A program made the position numbers and the translations under genes. A stretch of 64,000 nucleotides of DNA from an uncultured Pantoea sp. (GTDB lineage: Bacteria > Pseudomonadota > Gammaproteobacteria > Enterobacterales > Enterobacteriaceae), in contig CAJYKU010000038.1 of NCBI GenBank assembly GCA_913775175.1, positions 27,200-91,199 of the forward strand. The letters run 5' to 3'. Under the pieces are notes generated by a model. The model worked only from the letters and a program-made list of their open reading frames with translations. It searched no databases and had not been told where the DNA came from. Of the stretch, positions 11,787 to 21,932 are shown one piece after another (positions within the stretch are counted from its first letter, which is position 1; every line of letters starts with the position of its first letter).

Positions 11787-14680
11787 GGCGTATCACTCTT
11801 TACCGGCAACGACTGCTGCAGCCGTGCCAGTTCATTCCAGGTGGTAAAGCCCGGCAGCACAGCATAGCCTGGCGTTGAGGCGCTTTCTCCTCCGCCACTG
11901 ATTTGCGAAATCATGGCCATGCCCTGTTGCTGCTGCACTGCCTGGTGAAAGAAGGTAGCCAGTTGCGCTGCTGTCAGCTGTTTTACCTGTCTTATCACCT
12001 TCTCTCGCGTATCAAACGCGAAGTTATGCCGGCTGAAATCACGGCTATAGCGCCCGGCTTCCTCTTCCAGCGTTTGCGGACGCTGGCTGAGATCATTGAT
12101 CAACGCCTGCTGATACTGCGCGAAGGTTTCCGGTTTCATACTGCGTAACCGTTGCTCTGCCTGCGGATAAAAGGCCTGAAAGCGCTGCAGCAGATAAGCA
12201 GGCTGTTTACTGTTGCTCTGTAGCAGAAAGCCGATACCCCACTGACGCCCGACCGGCATCTGGTAAGTAAAGACGGCATAGCCGAGCTGCTCCTCAGTAC
12301 GCAGCTGATTGTAGAACCACGGCTGAATAATCTGACTCAACAGCATGCTGGCCGCCATGCTCTGATACTCATCATACCCAGCGGGCACATAGAGCGCCGC
12401 CAGTGCTGAGTCACTGCTGCTGACTGTTTTCTGCAGATTGGCCTTTACCGGTTTTTCAACTGCAACGTAGTGAGTATGCCACGCCTTGCTTCCGTTGCTC
12501 TGTAGCTGCTTTTTCAGTGCTTCGCTCAGCTTTTTGCTCTGTTCAGCAGAGAGGTTACCCACTACCAGCATCTCCGGCGTGGCGTGATGCAGCAGCGCAT
12601 CGCGATACGCAATCACCTCCTGTAGTGTGATAGCTGGCAGCAGCTTACGTCGCGCCTCGCGCTGCGTATAAGGTAGCTGCGACAGCATCTGCATTGGCTG
12701 AATAGCCTGTTCAAACGCTTTGCCTTTATCTGCTGCGTCGAGGCGCTCGCGATACCATGATTTCGCCTGCTCCAGCTGCTGCTCATCAGGCTGAAAACTG
12801 GCATATCCTGCAACCAGCTCCTGCAGTAACTGCGGCAGACGCTGGGTGAAACCGCTGGCAGTAAACTCCAGCCCCTCGTTTTCACCCACAGAGAAGCTGA
12901 TCCCGCCGACCGCTGCCTGTGAATTAAGCGTATCCAGCGCCTGGCTGGAGAGATAGTCATTCAGACCAAACAGTACTTGCTGGCGCGCATCACTGATCGC
13001 GCCCTTATTGCGTAACGCGAGTGTAATAGCGGCTTTGGGCTCAGAAGCATAGAACTGGCTGGGCATCCACCAGACCGGCATCGCGCTATCGCCACCAGGC
13101 TGAACAGGATGCGCTGGCGGCGCCTTCATGGGATGAATAAGCGAGAAGTCGGCAGGGATGTAAGGATTCAGTTGCGGCAACGAGAGCGTTATCCGGGTCG
13201 CACGCTGCTGCCAGTCGCTGTACTGCGCCGCGCTGATTTTATCCACCTGATAAGGTGCATTAACAAAGTAGGCCTGTTTGTTATGCGGCTCCTGCGGACT
13301 GATATACCAGATGCGGGCATTCTGCGGAGTCATCTCAGCAAGCCGCGCCGCTATGGCAGCAGGATCAAAGCGATCAGCAAGATAGGGAGCGTCCAGCGTA
13401 TGGGCAACCGGCACGCGCAACATGGTATCTGCCAGCCACTCGATATAGTTCATGTCACGGGTAATTGATGGGTAGCGGTAGTCAATCGCCAGGACATGCG
13501 ATACTTCATCAAAATAGCGTTTATCGATACCTTTACTACGCAATAAGTTGATATAGCTGAAGATTGCGGCCACTACCTCATCGCGCTGCGCCAGGCCTTT
13601 GTCAGTCAGCGAGACAGAGAGTGTAAATACGCCACTGTTGCGCTCTGTCATGGGATCGGCTCCTGCATTCACACCATCTGCCAGTCCCTGCTTCTGCAGC
13701 CAGTCACTCAGAGTATTCTGACTGCGATTACCGAGCAGGTAACCAATCAGCGTATCGGTTTTGCTGCGGAAAGCTGCGCTATTGTTGGCAATGCGGAATT
13801 CGATTTTAAGCTGCTTGCGCGGCTGGGCTGGCACATAGTGAATGATGATGCCTTTCTGTGCCTCAGTGACCACCGGCACGCTGATCTCCGGCACGCTGGC
13901 CTGATGTGTTGCAACACGCCCAAAGGTGCTGGCGGCAATCGCTGCTATCTCCGGCAGCGGCTTGTTGCTGTAGATCACCGCTTTCATCAGATTGGCTGAA
14001 TAGTGAGTGCGGTAGAAATCATGCAGCGCCTGCTGAAGCTTACTCCCCGGTTTGTCGCTCAGCGTCTCCAGATTCCCGCCAGCAAAGCGTGCCCCCGGAT
14101 GTTGTGGATTTAGCGTTTCAGCGCTGACCTGCGCCATACGCAATCCGTCACGCGAGCGCGCCATAGTCAGTTCGCTGTCAACTGCGTGACGCTCACGGTC
14201 AGCGTTTACCGGATCAAGCAGCGGCTCAGCAATGGCGTCTGCCAGCCGATCCACTGCTGGTTGCAACGCATCATTCTCAACTTCCAGATAGAACGCCGTG
14301 CGGTAGGCTGCTGTGCTGGCATTATGACTGCCGCCGTGCATTTTAAGAAACTCAGCCAGGTTATCAGGCTGTGGATAGCGTACAGATCCCATCAGCACCA
14401 TATGCTCAAGATAGTGTGCCAGCCCGGGCTGCTGTTCAGGATCGTCCAGTGAGCCGATTGGTAACGTCAGAGCAGCCAGTGACTTGGGTGCCTTGCTGTC
14501 AGAAACCAGCAGCACCGTCATACCATTGTCCAGGGTGATTGCCTGGTAGCTGCGCGGATCGCGATCGCTTTTGCGAATTGTTTCAGAAACCGGTTGCCAG
14601 CCACGTCCGGCATCAGCAAAAGCATTCAGCGCCAGCGTGCTCAGCAGCAGCGCGCCGATGCAGCGTGCGTAAATCCGCAT
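11783..14680 (-). CDS. ptrA: Protease III (pitrilysin)
   Basis: Periplasmic M16 zinc metallopeptidase of 965 residues (E. coli 962) that degrades small peptides such as insulin fragments. A Sec signal peptide is visible at the N-terminus (IGALLLSTLALNAFADA, cleavage expected after the ADA region). The inverted zinc motif HYLEHMVLMG (HxxEH) lies at about residue 88. The second ligand Glu is in the downstream helix near residue 169 (ERHAVDSELTMA). Its place between recC and recB is the usual one in enterobacteria and has no known functional reason. The stop overlaps the recB start. Confidence 0.97.
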   Translation of the reverse strand: MRIYARCIGALLLSTLALNAFADAGRGWQPVSETIRKSDRDPRSYQAITLDNGMTVLLVSDSKAPKSLAALTLPIGSLDDPEQQPGLAHYLEHMVLMGSVRYPQPDNLAEFLKMHGGSHNASTAAYRTAFYLEVENDALQPAVDRLADAIAEPLLDPVNADRERHAVDSELTMARSRDGLRMAQVSAETLNPQHPGARFAGGNLETLSDKPGSKLQQALHDFYRTHYSANLMKAVIYSNKPLPEIAAIAASTFGRVATHQASVPEISVPVVTEAQKGIIIHYVPAQPRKQLKIEFRIANNSAAFRSKTDTLIGYLLGNRSQNTLSDWLQKQGLADGVNAGADPMTERNSGVFTLSVSLTDKGLAQRDEVVAAIFSYINLLRSKGIDKRYFDEVSHVLAIDYRYPSITRDMNYIEWLADTMLRVPVAHTLDAPYLADRFDPAAIAARLAEMTPQNARIWYISPQEPHNKQAYFVNAPYQVDKISAAQYSDWQQRATRITLSLPQLNPYIPADFSLIHPMKAPPAHPVQPGGDSAMPVWWMPSQFYASEPKAAITLALRNKGAISDARQQVLFGLNDYLSSQALDTLNSQAAVGGISFSVGENEGLEFTASGFTQRLPQLLQELVAGYASFQPDEQQLEQAKSWYRERLDAADKGKAFEQAIQPMQMLSQLPYTQREARRKLLPAITLQEVIAYRDALLHHATPEMLVVGNLSAEQSKKLSEALKKQLQSNGSKAWHTHYVAVEKPVKANLQKTVSSSDSALAALYVPAGYDEYQSMAASMLLSQIIQPWFYNQLRTEEQLGYAVFTYQMPVGRQWGIGFLLQSNSKQPAYLLQRFQAFYPQAEQRLRSMKPETFAQYQQALINDLSQRPQTLEEEAGRYSRDFSRHNFAFDTREKVIRQVKQLTAAQLATFFHQAVQQQQGMAMISQISGGGESASTPGYAVLPGFTTWNELARLQQSLPVKSDTP

Positions 14681-14754
14681 GTAAACCTCTCTATCTCACG
14701 CTCTCCTGCACAGCGTATCCTGCGCAGGTTGATTAACTCTGTTTGTATAAGCAC

Positions 14755-14775
14755 ACATCCTGTCTGACAGGATGT
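14755..14775 (-). other. Hairpin in the recC-ptrA gap
   Basis: Near-perfect palindrome ACATCCTGTC-T-GACAGGATGT (8-bp stem if a 5-nt loop is allowed) in the 102-bp gap, just after the recC stop. No U-run follows on the minus strand. It could be a processing or attenuation structure that sets ptrA-recB-recD level relative to recC. Confidence 0.4.
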
Positions 14776-14782
14776 AATAGGG

Positions 14783-17700
14783 CTATGCCTCGTCCTGATG
14801 GGCAAGCCGCACTGGCAGATACCACTGGCGCGCTGCAGCGACAATCGCCTGAAGCATGTCATCATTCAGGGTGCGGTTCAGGCGCTGTAAATAGGGATCG
14901 CTGCCCTCACCCTGCACCTGATACCCTCCCTGCCACGCCTGCAACATTTTGCTGAGCGCTTTTTTCTGCGTTGCCTCATCCTCCAGCAGCTGACCACTTT
15001 TGCGATCAAAACTCGCCTCCAGCCAGGCTCCACCACTTTTGTTTAACAGCAACAGGGGCTGCGCCAGCCCCTGCTCACAAGCCATCACATATTCGGTCAA
15101 CTGCATTAGCGCGCTTTCAGCCGGAACCGCCAGGAAGCGCCAGCAGCTCTGTTTACGTCCATACATCCGGCTTGTACCACGACCACCAGCAGCACAGTAG
15201 ACCAGATGCTCCAGCCAGAGTTGCAACCCATCATTCATATTCAGCACACCGGGTCGCCAGCGCAGTAAGCCATCAGACTGCACCTGAGTCAGCCAGCCGG
15301 TAAGCTGCACCGAGCCGGTCAGCAGATTCACCTCCATACTTTCAGCAGGCTGTCGCTCTGCGGTCACTTCGGCTGCGACCTCCAGCATCTCTTCTATCTG
15401 GTTCTGCCAGAAGAGCTCACCAAAGGCACCATAAGGCAGATTACCCGCTGCACGATGATGTGCATAGAGTTGCCGGGGATCGTCACCATTAACCAGCGTG
15501 TTGAGTATCTGCGCGTTTAGCTGATAGCGCTCAAGGCTATCAGGCGCAAACGGCTCACTATCCGGCAGCTCACTCTCCTCGATCCAGAATGAGACGCCAA
15601 GGCGCTGCTGAAACCAGGCTCGTACCGGATGCCGCCAGAAGCGCAGCAACTGCTCCAGCGATAGCATATCCAGCGGCTTTACCAGCAGCGGCTGGACAAA
15701 CGCCGGCTGCGCAATACCACTGCCGGTTGCAGCAGGCAGCCATTCAGCGGCGAAGCTCTGTTGGTGATGTTCAGGTAAAAAGTTTTCGGCAGCAAACGGC
15801 ATCCGGCTATGCAAAGTTTGCAAGTGCTCACGTACCCTCTGTTCACTGATATCAGGTTCACTCTGCTCATCCCCAGGCAGACAGAAACTCTGCCCCAGAT
15901 AGTCAACCAGTTCGGTGACCAGTACCGAGGGGTAGCGTTCACTGTTGTCCTGAATTGCACGGCCGATATAGCTGATATAAAGCTGCTGCTGTGCTGAGAT
16001 CAGCGCTTCAAGAAACAGATAGCGATCATCGTCCCGACGACTGCGATCGCCCTTGCGTGTCTGCTGCTGCATCAAATCAAAGCCTGTCGGCACCAGTGTG
16101 CGCGGGTAAACGCCATCATTCATACCTAACAGGCAGACGACTTTGAATGGAATTGATCGCATCGGCATCAGGGTACAGAAGTTTACCGGGCCAGCCAGAA
16201 AACGCTGGCTGATGCGCTGCTGGTCAAGCCGTGAACGTAACTCATCACGCAGCAGCGTGACCGGCACAGGCTGCTGATAAGCGGAACGCATACCCTGCTC
16301 AATAATCTCTTTCCACTGCGTTTCAACCAGCAATAGTGCTGCTTCGCTCTCGGCATCGCCGCTAAAGAAACTGTCGATCAACTCGCGACAGAGCGGCAGC
16401 CATTCCGCCAGCGTACGTTCGCCGGAGAGTTGTGCACGCCAGCTATCGAGTCGGGCCAGCAATTCTGCCAGGTGACCTGCCAGCTCAGCAATCAGACCGC
16501 TTGATTCGTCATAAGGCAGAATCCCCTGCCAGTCACCATTGCGGCTTTCAAGCGCATAGCCCAGCAGCATACGCTGCAGGCCAAAACGCCAGGTATGCTG
16601 GCCGGTAACTGGCAGAGCAAGTGCTTCAATGCTGGCATCATCCAGTCCCCAGCGGATACCCGACTCCATCACCCAGCGGCGCAGCAGGCGCAATCCGCTC
16701 TCATCGATGGAGAAGTGCTGTGCCAGTGCCGGTACTTCCAGTAGCGCAAGGATCTCTTCAGACGGGAAGCGGCTGTCCGGCAGTGCCAGCAGGCTTATCA
16801 GAGCCAGAATGGCCGGATGTGCCTGACTGGCGCGGCGGTCGGAAATAGCAAACGGCAGATAACGCTCAGGCGGTGCGCTGGCAAATGCTGCCTGAATAAA
16901 AGGCGCGTAGCTGTCGATATCCGCCACCATTACAATAATATCGCGCGGTTTAAGCTCCGGATTAGCCTCCATCATTGCCAGCAGATGATCCTGCAGCACC
17001 TCGACCTCACGCTGGGCACTGTGGCAGATCTGCAATGTAATGGAACGATCGTCAGGATCAAGCCGCCGCTTTTCCACACTGTTCGCCAGCTCGCCCGCAC
17101 TCAGACCTACAACAGCGCGATCATTAAGCTCCAGCAGATCAGCCTGCAGGCTATGCAGCAGATTATCATGCGGCAAGTCGACAAATGCGTCGATATCGTT
17201 AGCTGCTGACTCCATCTGACTAAGCAGAAACAGGTTATCGCGCCCCAGCTTGCCCCAGGAGGCGAGCAACGGGTTGGTTAGCTGCTGTTCACCGCTGCTG
17301 TTAAACAGCGCAGGGGCGGCGGCGGGTTCACGAAACAGTGGCAGCGTCTCATCTGAGTGCAGGCGACGGCGCTGACGACTCTGCAACTTCGCCAGAAACG
17401 CATAATCCTGAATATCTCCCCAGTAGTGACGACAGGGGTTGGTAAACAACAGGTGAATATCGATATGTTGCCCCAGAGCTTCCAGCGCCTGGAGATAGAC
17501 AGGTGGCAGCGCAGAGATCCCGCAGATAAATACGCGCGGCGGCAGCCCGGGCGGCGGGCTGTCTGCCTGCTCCAGCGTCCGGATAAACCGGGCATAGAGA
17601 TTAGCACGATGCCACATCGGCTGGCCCAGGCTCTCGGTAAAACTCACCAGATCGCGCCACAACGCCGCCTGCCACTGTTGAGCCTCTCCCAGCCCCTCTA

Positions 17701-18163
17701 CCAGCTCGCCCCGCTCCCAGCTATTGAGCCAGTCAGCGCGGTAGACCAGATATTGGTCGAACAGGTCGGCAACACGGGTACTGAGCTGATAGAGCTTGCG
17801 TTTGTCATCATCGTCATGAAGATAGAGCCTGAGCGCCTGAAATGTCTCCTGCTCAAGTAACATCGGCAGGCGCTGCATCAGTTTCCAGCTCATATTCGCT
17901 TTGGTAAAAGCACTCTCTTCCGGTATGCCCGGCAGGACTTTAACAAACATGTTCCAGATAAAGGTGGCTGGCAGCGGAAAGTCGATGTTGGCGGCAATGC
18001 CAAAGCTGTTTGCCAGCTCCATTTGCAGCCACTGTGCCATTCCCGGGCTCTGTACCAGCATCTGCTCAGCAGCAAACGGGTCAGCAAGCGGCTGGTTTTC
18101 AATCAGGATCCCTGCCAGATTTTTCAACAGATCGAGCTGATTGGAGTGGTAAACCCGGAACAT
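14783..18163 (-). CDS. recC: Exodeoxyribonuclease V subunit gamma (RecC)
   Basis: Chi-recognising scaffold of RecBCD, with helicase- and nuclease-like folds that have lost catalysis. The protein has 1126 residues (E. coli 1122). The N-terminus FRVYHSNQLDLLKNLAG matches the family start, and the LGMNDGVYPR and GDRSRRDDDRYLFLEALISA blocks are highly conserved. The ATG at 18163 has a strong AAAGGAGAT site. recC is separated from ptrA by 102 bp with a hairpin, so it is less tightly coupled than the other three genes of the cluster. Confidence 0.97.
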   Translation of the reverse strand: MFRVYHSNQLDLLKNLAGILIENQPLADPFAAEQMLVQSPGMAQWLQMELANSFGIAANIDFPLPATFIWNMFVKVLPGIPEESAFTKANMSWKLMQRLPMLLEQETFQALRLYLHDDDDKRKLYQLSTRVADLFDQYLVYRADWLNSWERGELVEGLGEAQQWQAALWRDLVSFTESLGQPMWHRANLYARFIRTLEQADSPPPGLPPRVFICGISALPPVYLQALEALGQHIDIHLLFTNPCRHYWGDIQDYAFLAKLQSRQRRRLHSDETLPLFREPAAAPALFNSSGEQQLTNPLLASWGKLGRDNLFLLSQMESAANDIDAFVDLPHDNLLHSLQADLLELNDRAVVGLSAGELANSVEKRRLDPDDRSITLQICHSAQREVEVLQDHLLAMMEANPELKPRDIIVMVADIDSYAPFIQAAFASAPPERYLPFAISDRRASQAHPAILALISLLALPDSRFPSEEILALLEVPALAQHFSIDESGLRLLRRWVMESGIRWGLDDASIEALALPVTGQHTWRFGLQRMLLGYALESRNGDWQGILPYDESSGLIAELAGHLAELLARLDSWRAQLSGERTLAEWLPLCRELIDSFFSGDAESEAALLLVETQWKEIIEQGMRSAYQQPVPVTLLRDELRSRLDQQRISQRFLAGPVNFCTLMPMRSIPFKVVCLLGMNDGVYPRTLVPTGFDLMQQQTRKGDRSRRDDDRYLFLEALISAQQQLYISYIGRAIQDNSERYPSVLVTELVDYLGQSFCLPGDEQSEPDISEQRVREHLQTLHSRMPFAAENFLPEHHQQSFAAEWLPAATGSGIAQPAFVQPLLVKPLDMLSLEQLLRFWRHPVRAWFQQRLGVSFWIEESELPDSEPFAPDSLERYQLNAQILNTLVNGDDPRQLYAHHRAAGNLPYGAFGELFWQNQIEEMLEVAAEVTAERQPAESMEVNLLTGSVQLTGWLTQVQSDGLLRWRPGVLNMNDGLQLWLEHLVYCAAGGRGTSRMYGRKQSCWRFLAVPAESALMQLTEYVMACEQGLAQPLLLLNKSGGAWLEASFDRKSGQLLEDEATQKKALSKMLQAWQGGYQVQGEGSDPYLQRLNRTLNDDMLQAIVAAARQWYLPVRLAHQDEA

Positions 18164-18244
18164 AAATCTCCTTTAGCGAGGTAATACATTGCAGCCCGGT
18201 CACTCTACCCTTAAACAACGGAGATGCCTATGGCTCAGCGCACC

Positions 18245-18550
18245 TTAATAACACCTCACCTGAGCGAGCGAGGCCGATCGCTGATATGGCCCTGTGACAG
18301 TAACCCGCACCAGCACACAACCGGGCAGTAAATGCTGTTGCTGGCGTTGCGTATGCCAGCCTGCGGTTTCATAGCCCAGCAGCGCCTGCTGCGCGACCTG
18401 CCAGGCCTGACGCTGATGCCACTGTTGACTAAACCCCAGCGCCAGGGCGCGATGATAGTGCAGCAGCAGAGTCACACTAAGCGCCAGTAATAACAGAGCT
18501 ATCAGCGCCTCAGCCAGACTAAAGCCCTGCTGCAGAATGTACTGCCGCAC
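18245..18550 (-). CDS. ppdC: Prepilin-type protein PpdC (minor pseudopilin)
   Basis: Short type IV pilin-like protein of about 101 residues. The N-terminal methylation motif QQG|FSLAEALIALLLLAL has a Gly before the cleavage site and Glu at +5, followed by a hydrophobic helix. No ATG fits; the GTG at 18550 (peptide M-RQYILQQGFSL) gives a normal leader and overlaps the 3' end of ygdB by 32 bp. The frame is open upstream to 18682, but that segment lies inside ygdB and is not pilin-like. In E. coli, PpdA, PpdB, YgdB and PpdC can prime assembly of type II/IV pseudopilins. Confidence 0.85.
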   Translation of the reverse strand: MRQYILQQGFSLAEALIALLLLALSVTLLLHYHRALALGFSQQWHQRQAWQVAQQALLGYETAGWHTQRQQQHLLPGCVLVRVTVTGPYQRSASLAQVRCY

Positions 18551-18947
18551 ATGCCTCTGCCGTGGTAAGCGGGCAGAAATCGATCCAGCCATGCGGTATT
18601 TCATATACCCGCTGTTCGTGGAGTGATACCCAGCGATAGAGCCAGAGTGCACTACCTGCCCGCCGCGCCGCAAGTAAGCCATGATCGTTCTCCCTGCGCA
18701 GCAGGCAACTTTGCCACTGCTCTGTCAGTTCCTGCTGGCACTGCCAGCCATTATTAATGCTCCAGCTCAACTCTGTTCCCCAGCGAAGTGCCGCCTGCGC
18801 CTGGCTAAAGGCCTGATAGTAGTGCTGGATATCGGCAATCAGCACCATATTGAGTGCCAGCTGCGTTCGGGTGGCGTGAAGGGTAACGCTGCCCAGTGAC
18901 AGCAACAGCATAACCATACCCAGCGTGGTATTGCCCTGCTGTTTCAC
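18519..18947 (-). CDS. ygdB: YgdB-family (DUF2509) pseudopilin-like protein
   Basis: A 142-residue protein with a single N-terminal hydrophobic segment (TLGMVMLLLSLGSVTL) and a C-terminal GWIDFCPL motif also found in E. coli YgdB (GWSDFCPL). It is PilX-like in position: the non-canonical member of a four-gene minor pseudopilin set. It overlaps ppdB by 4 bp at its start (ATGA) and ppdC by 32 bp at its end. No prepilin Glu at +5 is obvious. Cys residues are present in pairs, as in minor pilins. Confidence 0.85.
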   Translation of the reverse strand: MKQQGNTTLGMVMLLLSLGSVTLHATRTQLALNMVLIADIQHYYQAFSQAQAALRWGTELSWSINNGWQCQQELTEQWQSCLLRRENDHGLLAARRAGSALWLYRWVSLHEQRVYEIPHGWIDFCPLTTAEACAAVHSAAGL

Positions 18948-19483
18948 AGATTAAGACCTTCAACCACGCGTACCAGCGTTATCTGCTGCTGTCCGGCATG
19001 TCCAGTCAGCTCCAGCTGCAAATGGCGCTGATGACGGCGAATATGAAAGCGCTCCAGTTGCATAAAAGCGGGATCGGTCATGCGCTCCCAGCCGCTGCTG
19101 TGGCACTCATCCACGCCGCGCTGCATCTCCAGCTGTCCGTTGCGTAACCGGTAGCCGTAAAAATCACTGTCGTTATGCCCCACACCTTCCCATTGTCCAT
19201 TGCTGTTGCCATCCCAGCGCAGTAATACACAGCTGCTATCAGCCGCCAGCGTCAGCGGTGAGCCAGTGCACTCACCCCGGCAGTAACCAGCCCGGCGAAG
19301 CGCTTTCTCCAGCGTTCCGGCAAGCTGCTCCAGCTCAAGTTGTAGCTGTACCCGTTGCTGCAGTTGCAGATTCTGCTCCAGCAGCAGAGGCAGAAAGCGC
19401 CCCAGGCTCACCATCACAATCGCGCTGATTGCCAGAGCCATCAACATCTCCAGCAGGCTAAAGCCAGACTCAGCTAGTCGCAT
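18944..19483 (-). CDS. ppdB: Prepilin peptidase-dependent protein PpdB
   Basis: Type IV pilin-like protein of 179 residues (PilW/GspJ-like). The leader MRLAESG is cleaved before FSLLEMLMALAISAIVMVSL, with Glu at +5 and a long hydrophobic alpha-1. The C-terminal domain has Cys pairs (YCRGEC) and WDGNSNGQW, as in PpdB. The start overlaps ppdA by 10 bp, which suggests one translationally coupled operon ppdA-ppdB-ygdB-ppdC reading towards recC. Confidence 0.9.
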   Translation of the reverse strand: MRLAESGFSLLEMLMALAISAIVMVSLGRFLPLLLEQNLQLQQRVQLQLELEQLAGTLEKALRRAGYCRGECTGSPLTLAADSSCVLLRWDGNSNGQWEGVGHNDSDFYGYRLRNGQLEMQRGVDECHSSGWERMTDPAFMQLERFHIRRHQRHLQLELTGHAGQQQITLVRVVEGLNL

Positions 19484-19944
19484 AGCGTAATCTCCGGCTG
19501 GCAGAGACGTATGCGCGCCCGTGAGGAGATCACTACCCGCCAGTGCCCTGCACGGCTTACCACCTCCAGGCTACCGGCGCGCGCCACATCGCGACGTCCG
19601 TAAAAGCCTGGCTCGCCGTTCAGTGCCCGGAGATCTATCCCCGCATAGGGTGGAATAAACCACCAGCGTGATGCTGCTTTGCATCCGGCTGCAGGCACCG
19701 GACCGGTTCCCAGGCAGCCGCCATTACCGGACAGTAGCCAGAGTTTAAGATCACGGTTATACCAGCTGGCATGGGCGCGCAGGCTCAACAGAAATCCCTG
19801 TAGCTGTAATACCGTTGCGCGAAGCTGTTGCTGTTGCTGCCAGCGCTGCCAGCTATACAGCGCGCCGGTTCCCAATACACCTGCGATAACCACCACGATA
19901 AGCAGCTCTGCCAGAGTGAATCCATCTTGTCTGTTTTTGTTCAT
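19474..19944 (-). CDS. ppdA: Prepilin peptidase-dependent protein PpdA
   Basis: Type IV pilin-like protein of 156 residues, the same length as E. coli PpdA. Leader MNKNRQDG is followed by FTLAELLIVVVIAGVLGTGAL with Glu at +5 (GspH/FimT-like). I chose the ATG at 19944 because it leaves a normal 8-residue leader; the frame is open 36 bp further up to 19980. The ribosome site is weak. First gene of the minor pseudopilin operon. No major pilin or secretion ATPase gene is in this window, so its partner machine must be elsewhere. Confidence 0.9.
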   Translation of the reverse strand: MNKNRQDGFTLAELLIVVVIAGVLGTGALYSWQRWQQQQQLRATVLQLQGFLLSLRAHASWYNRDLKLWLLSGNGGCLGTGPVPAAGCKAASRWWFIPPYAGIDLRALNGEPGFYGRRDVARAGSLEVVSRAGHWRVVISSRARIRLCQPEITLCD

Positions 19945-20097
19945 GACGCTGACTTTGTCGCCAGTTTGGTGCCAATGCAAGGCACAGCCTGTCGCGCCGG
20001 GAAACGCTTCGCAGAGACTTTATTCTGTGGTGAAACAGCCACACTGTTTTGCGCGCTGGCCTCAGAAAACACGCTGTAGTAGCAGGGAGTGGGCGGC

Positions 20098-20126
20098 AAA
20101 AAAAAGCCCTGCACAGTGGCAGGGCT
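20098..20126 (-). terminator. Intrinsic terminator of lgt-thyA
   Basis: On the minus strand: GCCCTGCC-ACTG-TGCAGGGC stem followed by eight T (+ strand A-run 20098-20105). It lies 20 bp after the thyA stop. Confidence 0.9.
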
Positions 20127-20145
20127 TAGTGAAGAGATATCCGCA

Positions 20146-20940
20146 TCAGACCGCTACGGGTGCTTTAATCGCGGGATGTGGATCGTAATCTTCTACCGCA
20201 AAATCCTCAAACTGATAATCGAAGATAGACGCAGGCTTACGTTTGATAACCAGCTTCGGCAGTGGACGCGGCTCGCGGGTAAGCTGCAAGCGCGCCTGTT
20301 CCAGATGATTGCTATAGAGATGAGTATCGCCACCAGTCCAGACAAAATCACCCACTTCCAGATCGCACTGCTGCGCTACCATATGTACCAGCAGCGCATA
20401 GCTGGCGATATTAAACGGCAGGCCAAGGAAAATATCGCACGAGCGCTGGTAGAGCTGACAGGAGAGCTTGCCCTTCGCGACATAGAACTGGAAAAACGCA
20501 TGGCAGGGCGCCAGCGCCATCTGATCCAGTTCGCCTGCGTTCCATGCCGAAACAATCATACGACGGGAATCAGGATCGCTTTTCAGCTGCTCAATCACCC
20601 GACTGATCTGATCGATCTCCTGACCAGAGGCACTACCCCAGCTGCGCCATTGCTTGCCATATACCGGGCCTAAATCACCGTTTTCATCCGCCCACTCATC
20701 CCAGATAGTAACCTTGTTCTCCTGCAGATATCGGATATTGGTTTCGCCTTTCAGAAACCACAGCAGTTCATGAATAATGGAGCGCAAGTGCACCTTTTTG
20801 GTGGTAACCAGTGGAAAACCGTCCTGCAGATTGAAACGCATCTGGTGGCCAAAAATGGAAAGTGTGCCGGTGCCGGTACGGTCGGCCTTTTCTTCACCTT
20901 CATGCAGGACATGCTGCATGAGTTCCAGATACTGTTTCAT
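20146..20940 (-). CDS. thyA: Thymidylate synthase
   Basis: Converts dUMP to dTMP using 5,10-methylene-tetrahydrofolate. The protein has 264 residues, identical in length to E. coli ThyA. The catalytic Cys is in [12 protein letters not shown] near residue 146, and the folate/dUMP region [20 protein letters not shown] is present. The C-terminus ends in IKAPVAV as in the family. The start overlaps the lgt stop (ATGA), as in E. coli, where the genes are also coupled. An intrinsic terminator follows. Confidence 0.98.
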   Translation of the reverse strand: MKQYLELMQHVLHEGEEKADRTGTGTLSIFGHQMRFNLQDGFPLVTTKKVHLRSIIHELLWFLKGETNIRYLQENKVTIWDEWADENGDLGPVYGKQWRSWGSASGQEIDQISRVIEQLKSDPDSRRMIVSAWNAGELDQMALAPCHAFFQFYVAKGKLSCQLYQRSCDIFLGLPFNIASYALLVHMVAQQCDLEVGDFVWTGGDTHLYSNHLEQARLQLTREPRPLPKLVIKRKPASIFDYQFEDFAVEDYDPHPAIKAPVAV

Positions 20941-21818
20941 TTTACCTCTCGGGTTTGCTGCTGTGGCCGACGACGATACGCCCAGACCATCATGATAATA
21001 CCCGCCAGAATCATTGGTACAGAGAGGATCTGCCCCATACTGATACCACCTTCAAACAGCCCCAGCTGTGCATCCGGCTGGCGGAAGAACTCGACAATAA
21101 TACGAAACGCGCCGTAGCCAATCAGGAACAGTCCTGAAACACTACCCATCGGACGCGGTTTACGAATAAACAGATTAAGAATGATAAATAGCACGACACC
21201 TTCCAGCAACAGCTCATATAGCTGTGACGGATGGCGTGGCAGCACGCCATAGGTGTTCAGCAACTGCTGATACTGCGGATTATTTGCCGCCAGTGCTAAA
21301 TCCTCGCTGCGCGATCCCGGAAATAGCATGGCAAATTTAAAATCGGGTGCCACCCGTCCCCACAGCTCGCCGTTGATAAAGTTACCAAGACGACCCGCAC
21401 CCAGCCCGAAAGGTATCAGCGGCGCAATAAAGTCAGAGACCTGGAAGAAAGTACGCTTGGTACGACGGGCAAAAATCAGCATGACCACAATCACACCTAT
21501 CAGGCCACCGTGGAATGACATACCGCCATCCCATACTTTGAACAGATAGAGCGGATTTTCCAGAAACAGAGGCAGATTGTAGAACAGCACGTAGCCAATG
21601 CGCCCGCCAAGAAAGACGCCCAGAAAACCAGCATAAAGCAGGTTTTCAACTTCCTCTTTTGTCCAGCCGCTGCCGGGCTTATTGGCGCGACGCACCGCAA
21701 GCCACATAGCAAACACAAAGCCTACCAGGTACATCAGACCATACCAGTGAAGCGAAATCGGTCCGATAGAGAAGATTACCGGATCGAACTGGGGAAATGA
21801 AATGTAGCCGTTATTCAT
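20937..21818 (-). CDS. lgt: Prolipoprotein diacylglyceryl transferase
   Basis: Inner-membrane enzyme that attaches diacylglycerol from phosphatidylglycerol to the lipobox Cys of prolipoproteins such as MltA and YgdR in this window. The protein has 293 residues (E. coli 291) with seven expected membrane helices. The Lgt signature [16 protein letters not shown] is around residues 138-153, and the conserved HGG (FHGGLIGV) and HPSQLYE segments are present. Translationally coupled to thyA. Confidence 0.98.
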   Translation of the reverse strand: MNNGYISFPQFDPVIFSIGPISLHWYGLMYLVGFVFAMWLAVRRANKPGSGWTKEEVENLLYAGFLGVFLGGRIGYVLFYNLPLFLENPLYLFKVWDGGMSFHGGLIGVIVVMLIFARRTKRTFFQVSDFIAPLIPFGLGAGRLGNFINGELWGRVAPDFKFAMLFPGSRSEDLALAANNPQYQQLLNTYGVLPRHPSQLYELLLEGVVLFIILNLFIRKPRPMGSVSGLFLIGYGAFRIIVEFFRQPDAQLGLFEGGISMGQILSVPMILAGIIMMVWAYRRRPQQQTREVK

Positions 21819-21871
21819 TATTCACCATCGATTTTTCAGCCCGTAATATGGGCGTGGCTAAAGGGCCAGAT

Positions 21872-21900
21872 AATAAAAGGCTGCGCATCATAGCACAGCC
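21872..21900 (-). terminator. Probable intrinsic terminator of rppH-ptsP
   Basis: On the minus strand GGCTGTGC-TATGAT-GCGCAGCC (8-bp stem, one G-U pair) is followed by TTTTATT. It lies 33 bp after the ptsP stop and upstream of lgt. Confidence 0.8.
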
Positions 21901-21932
21901 GCTTTTCACAATTTCCGCAGAAATGTAAACCT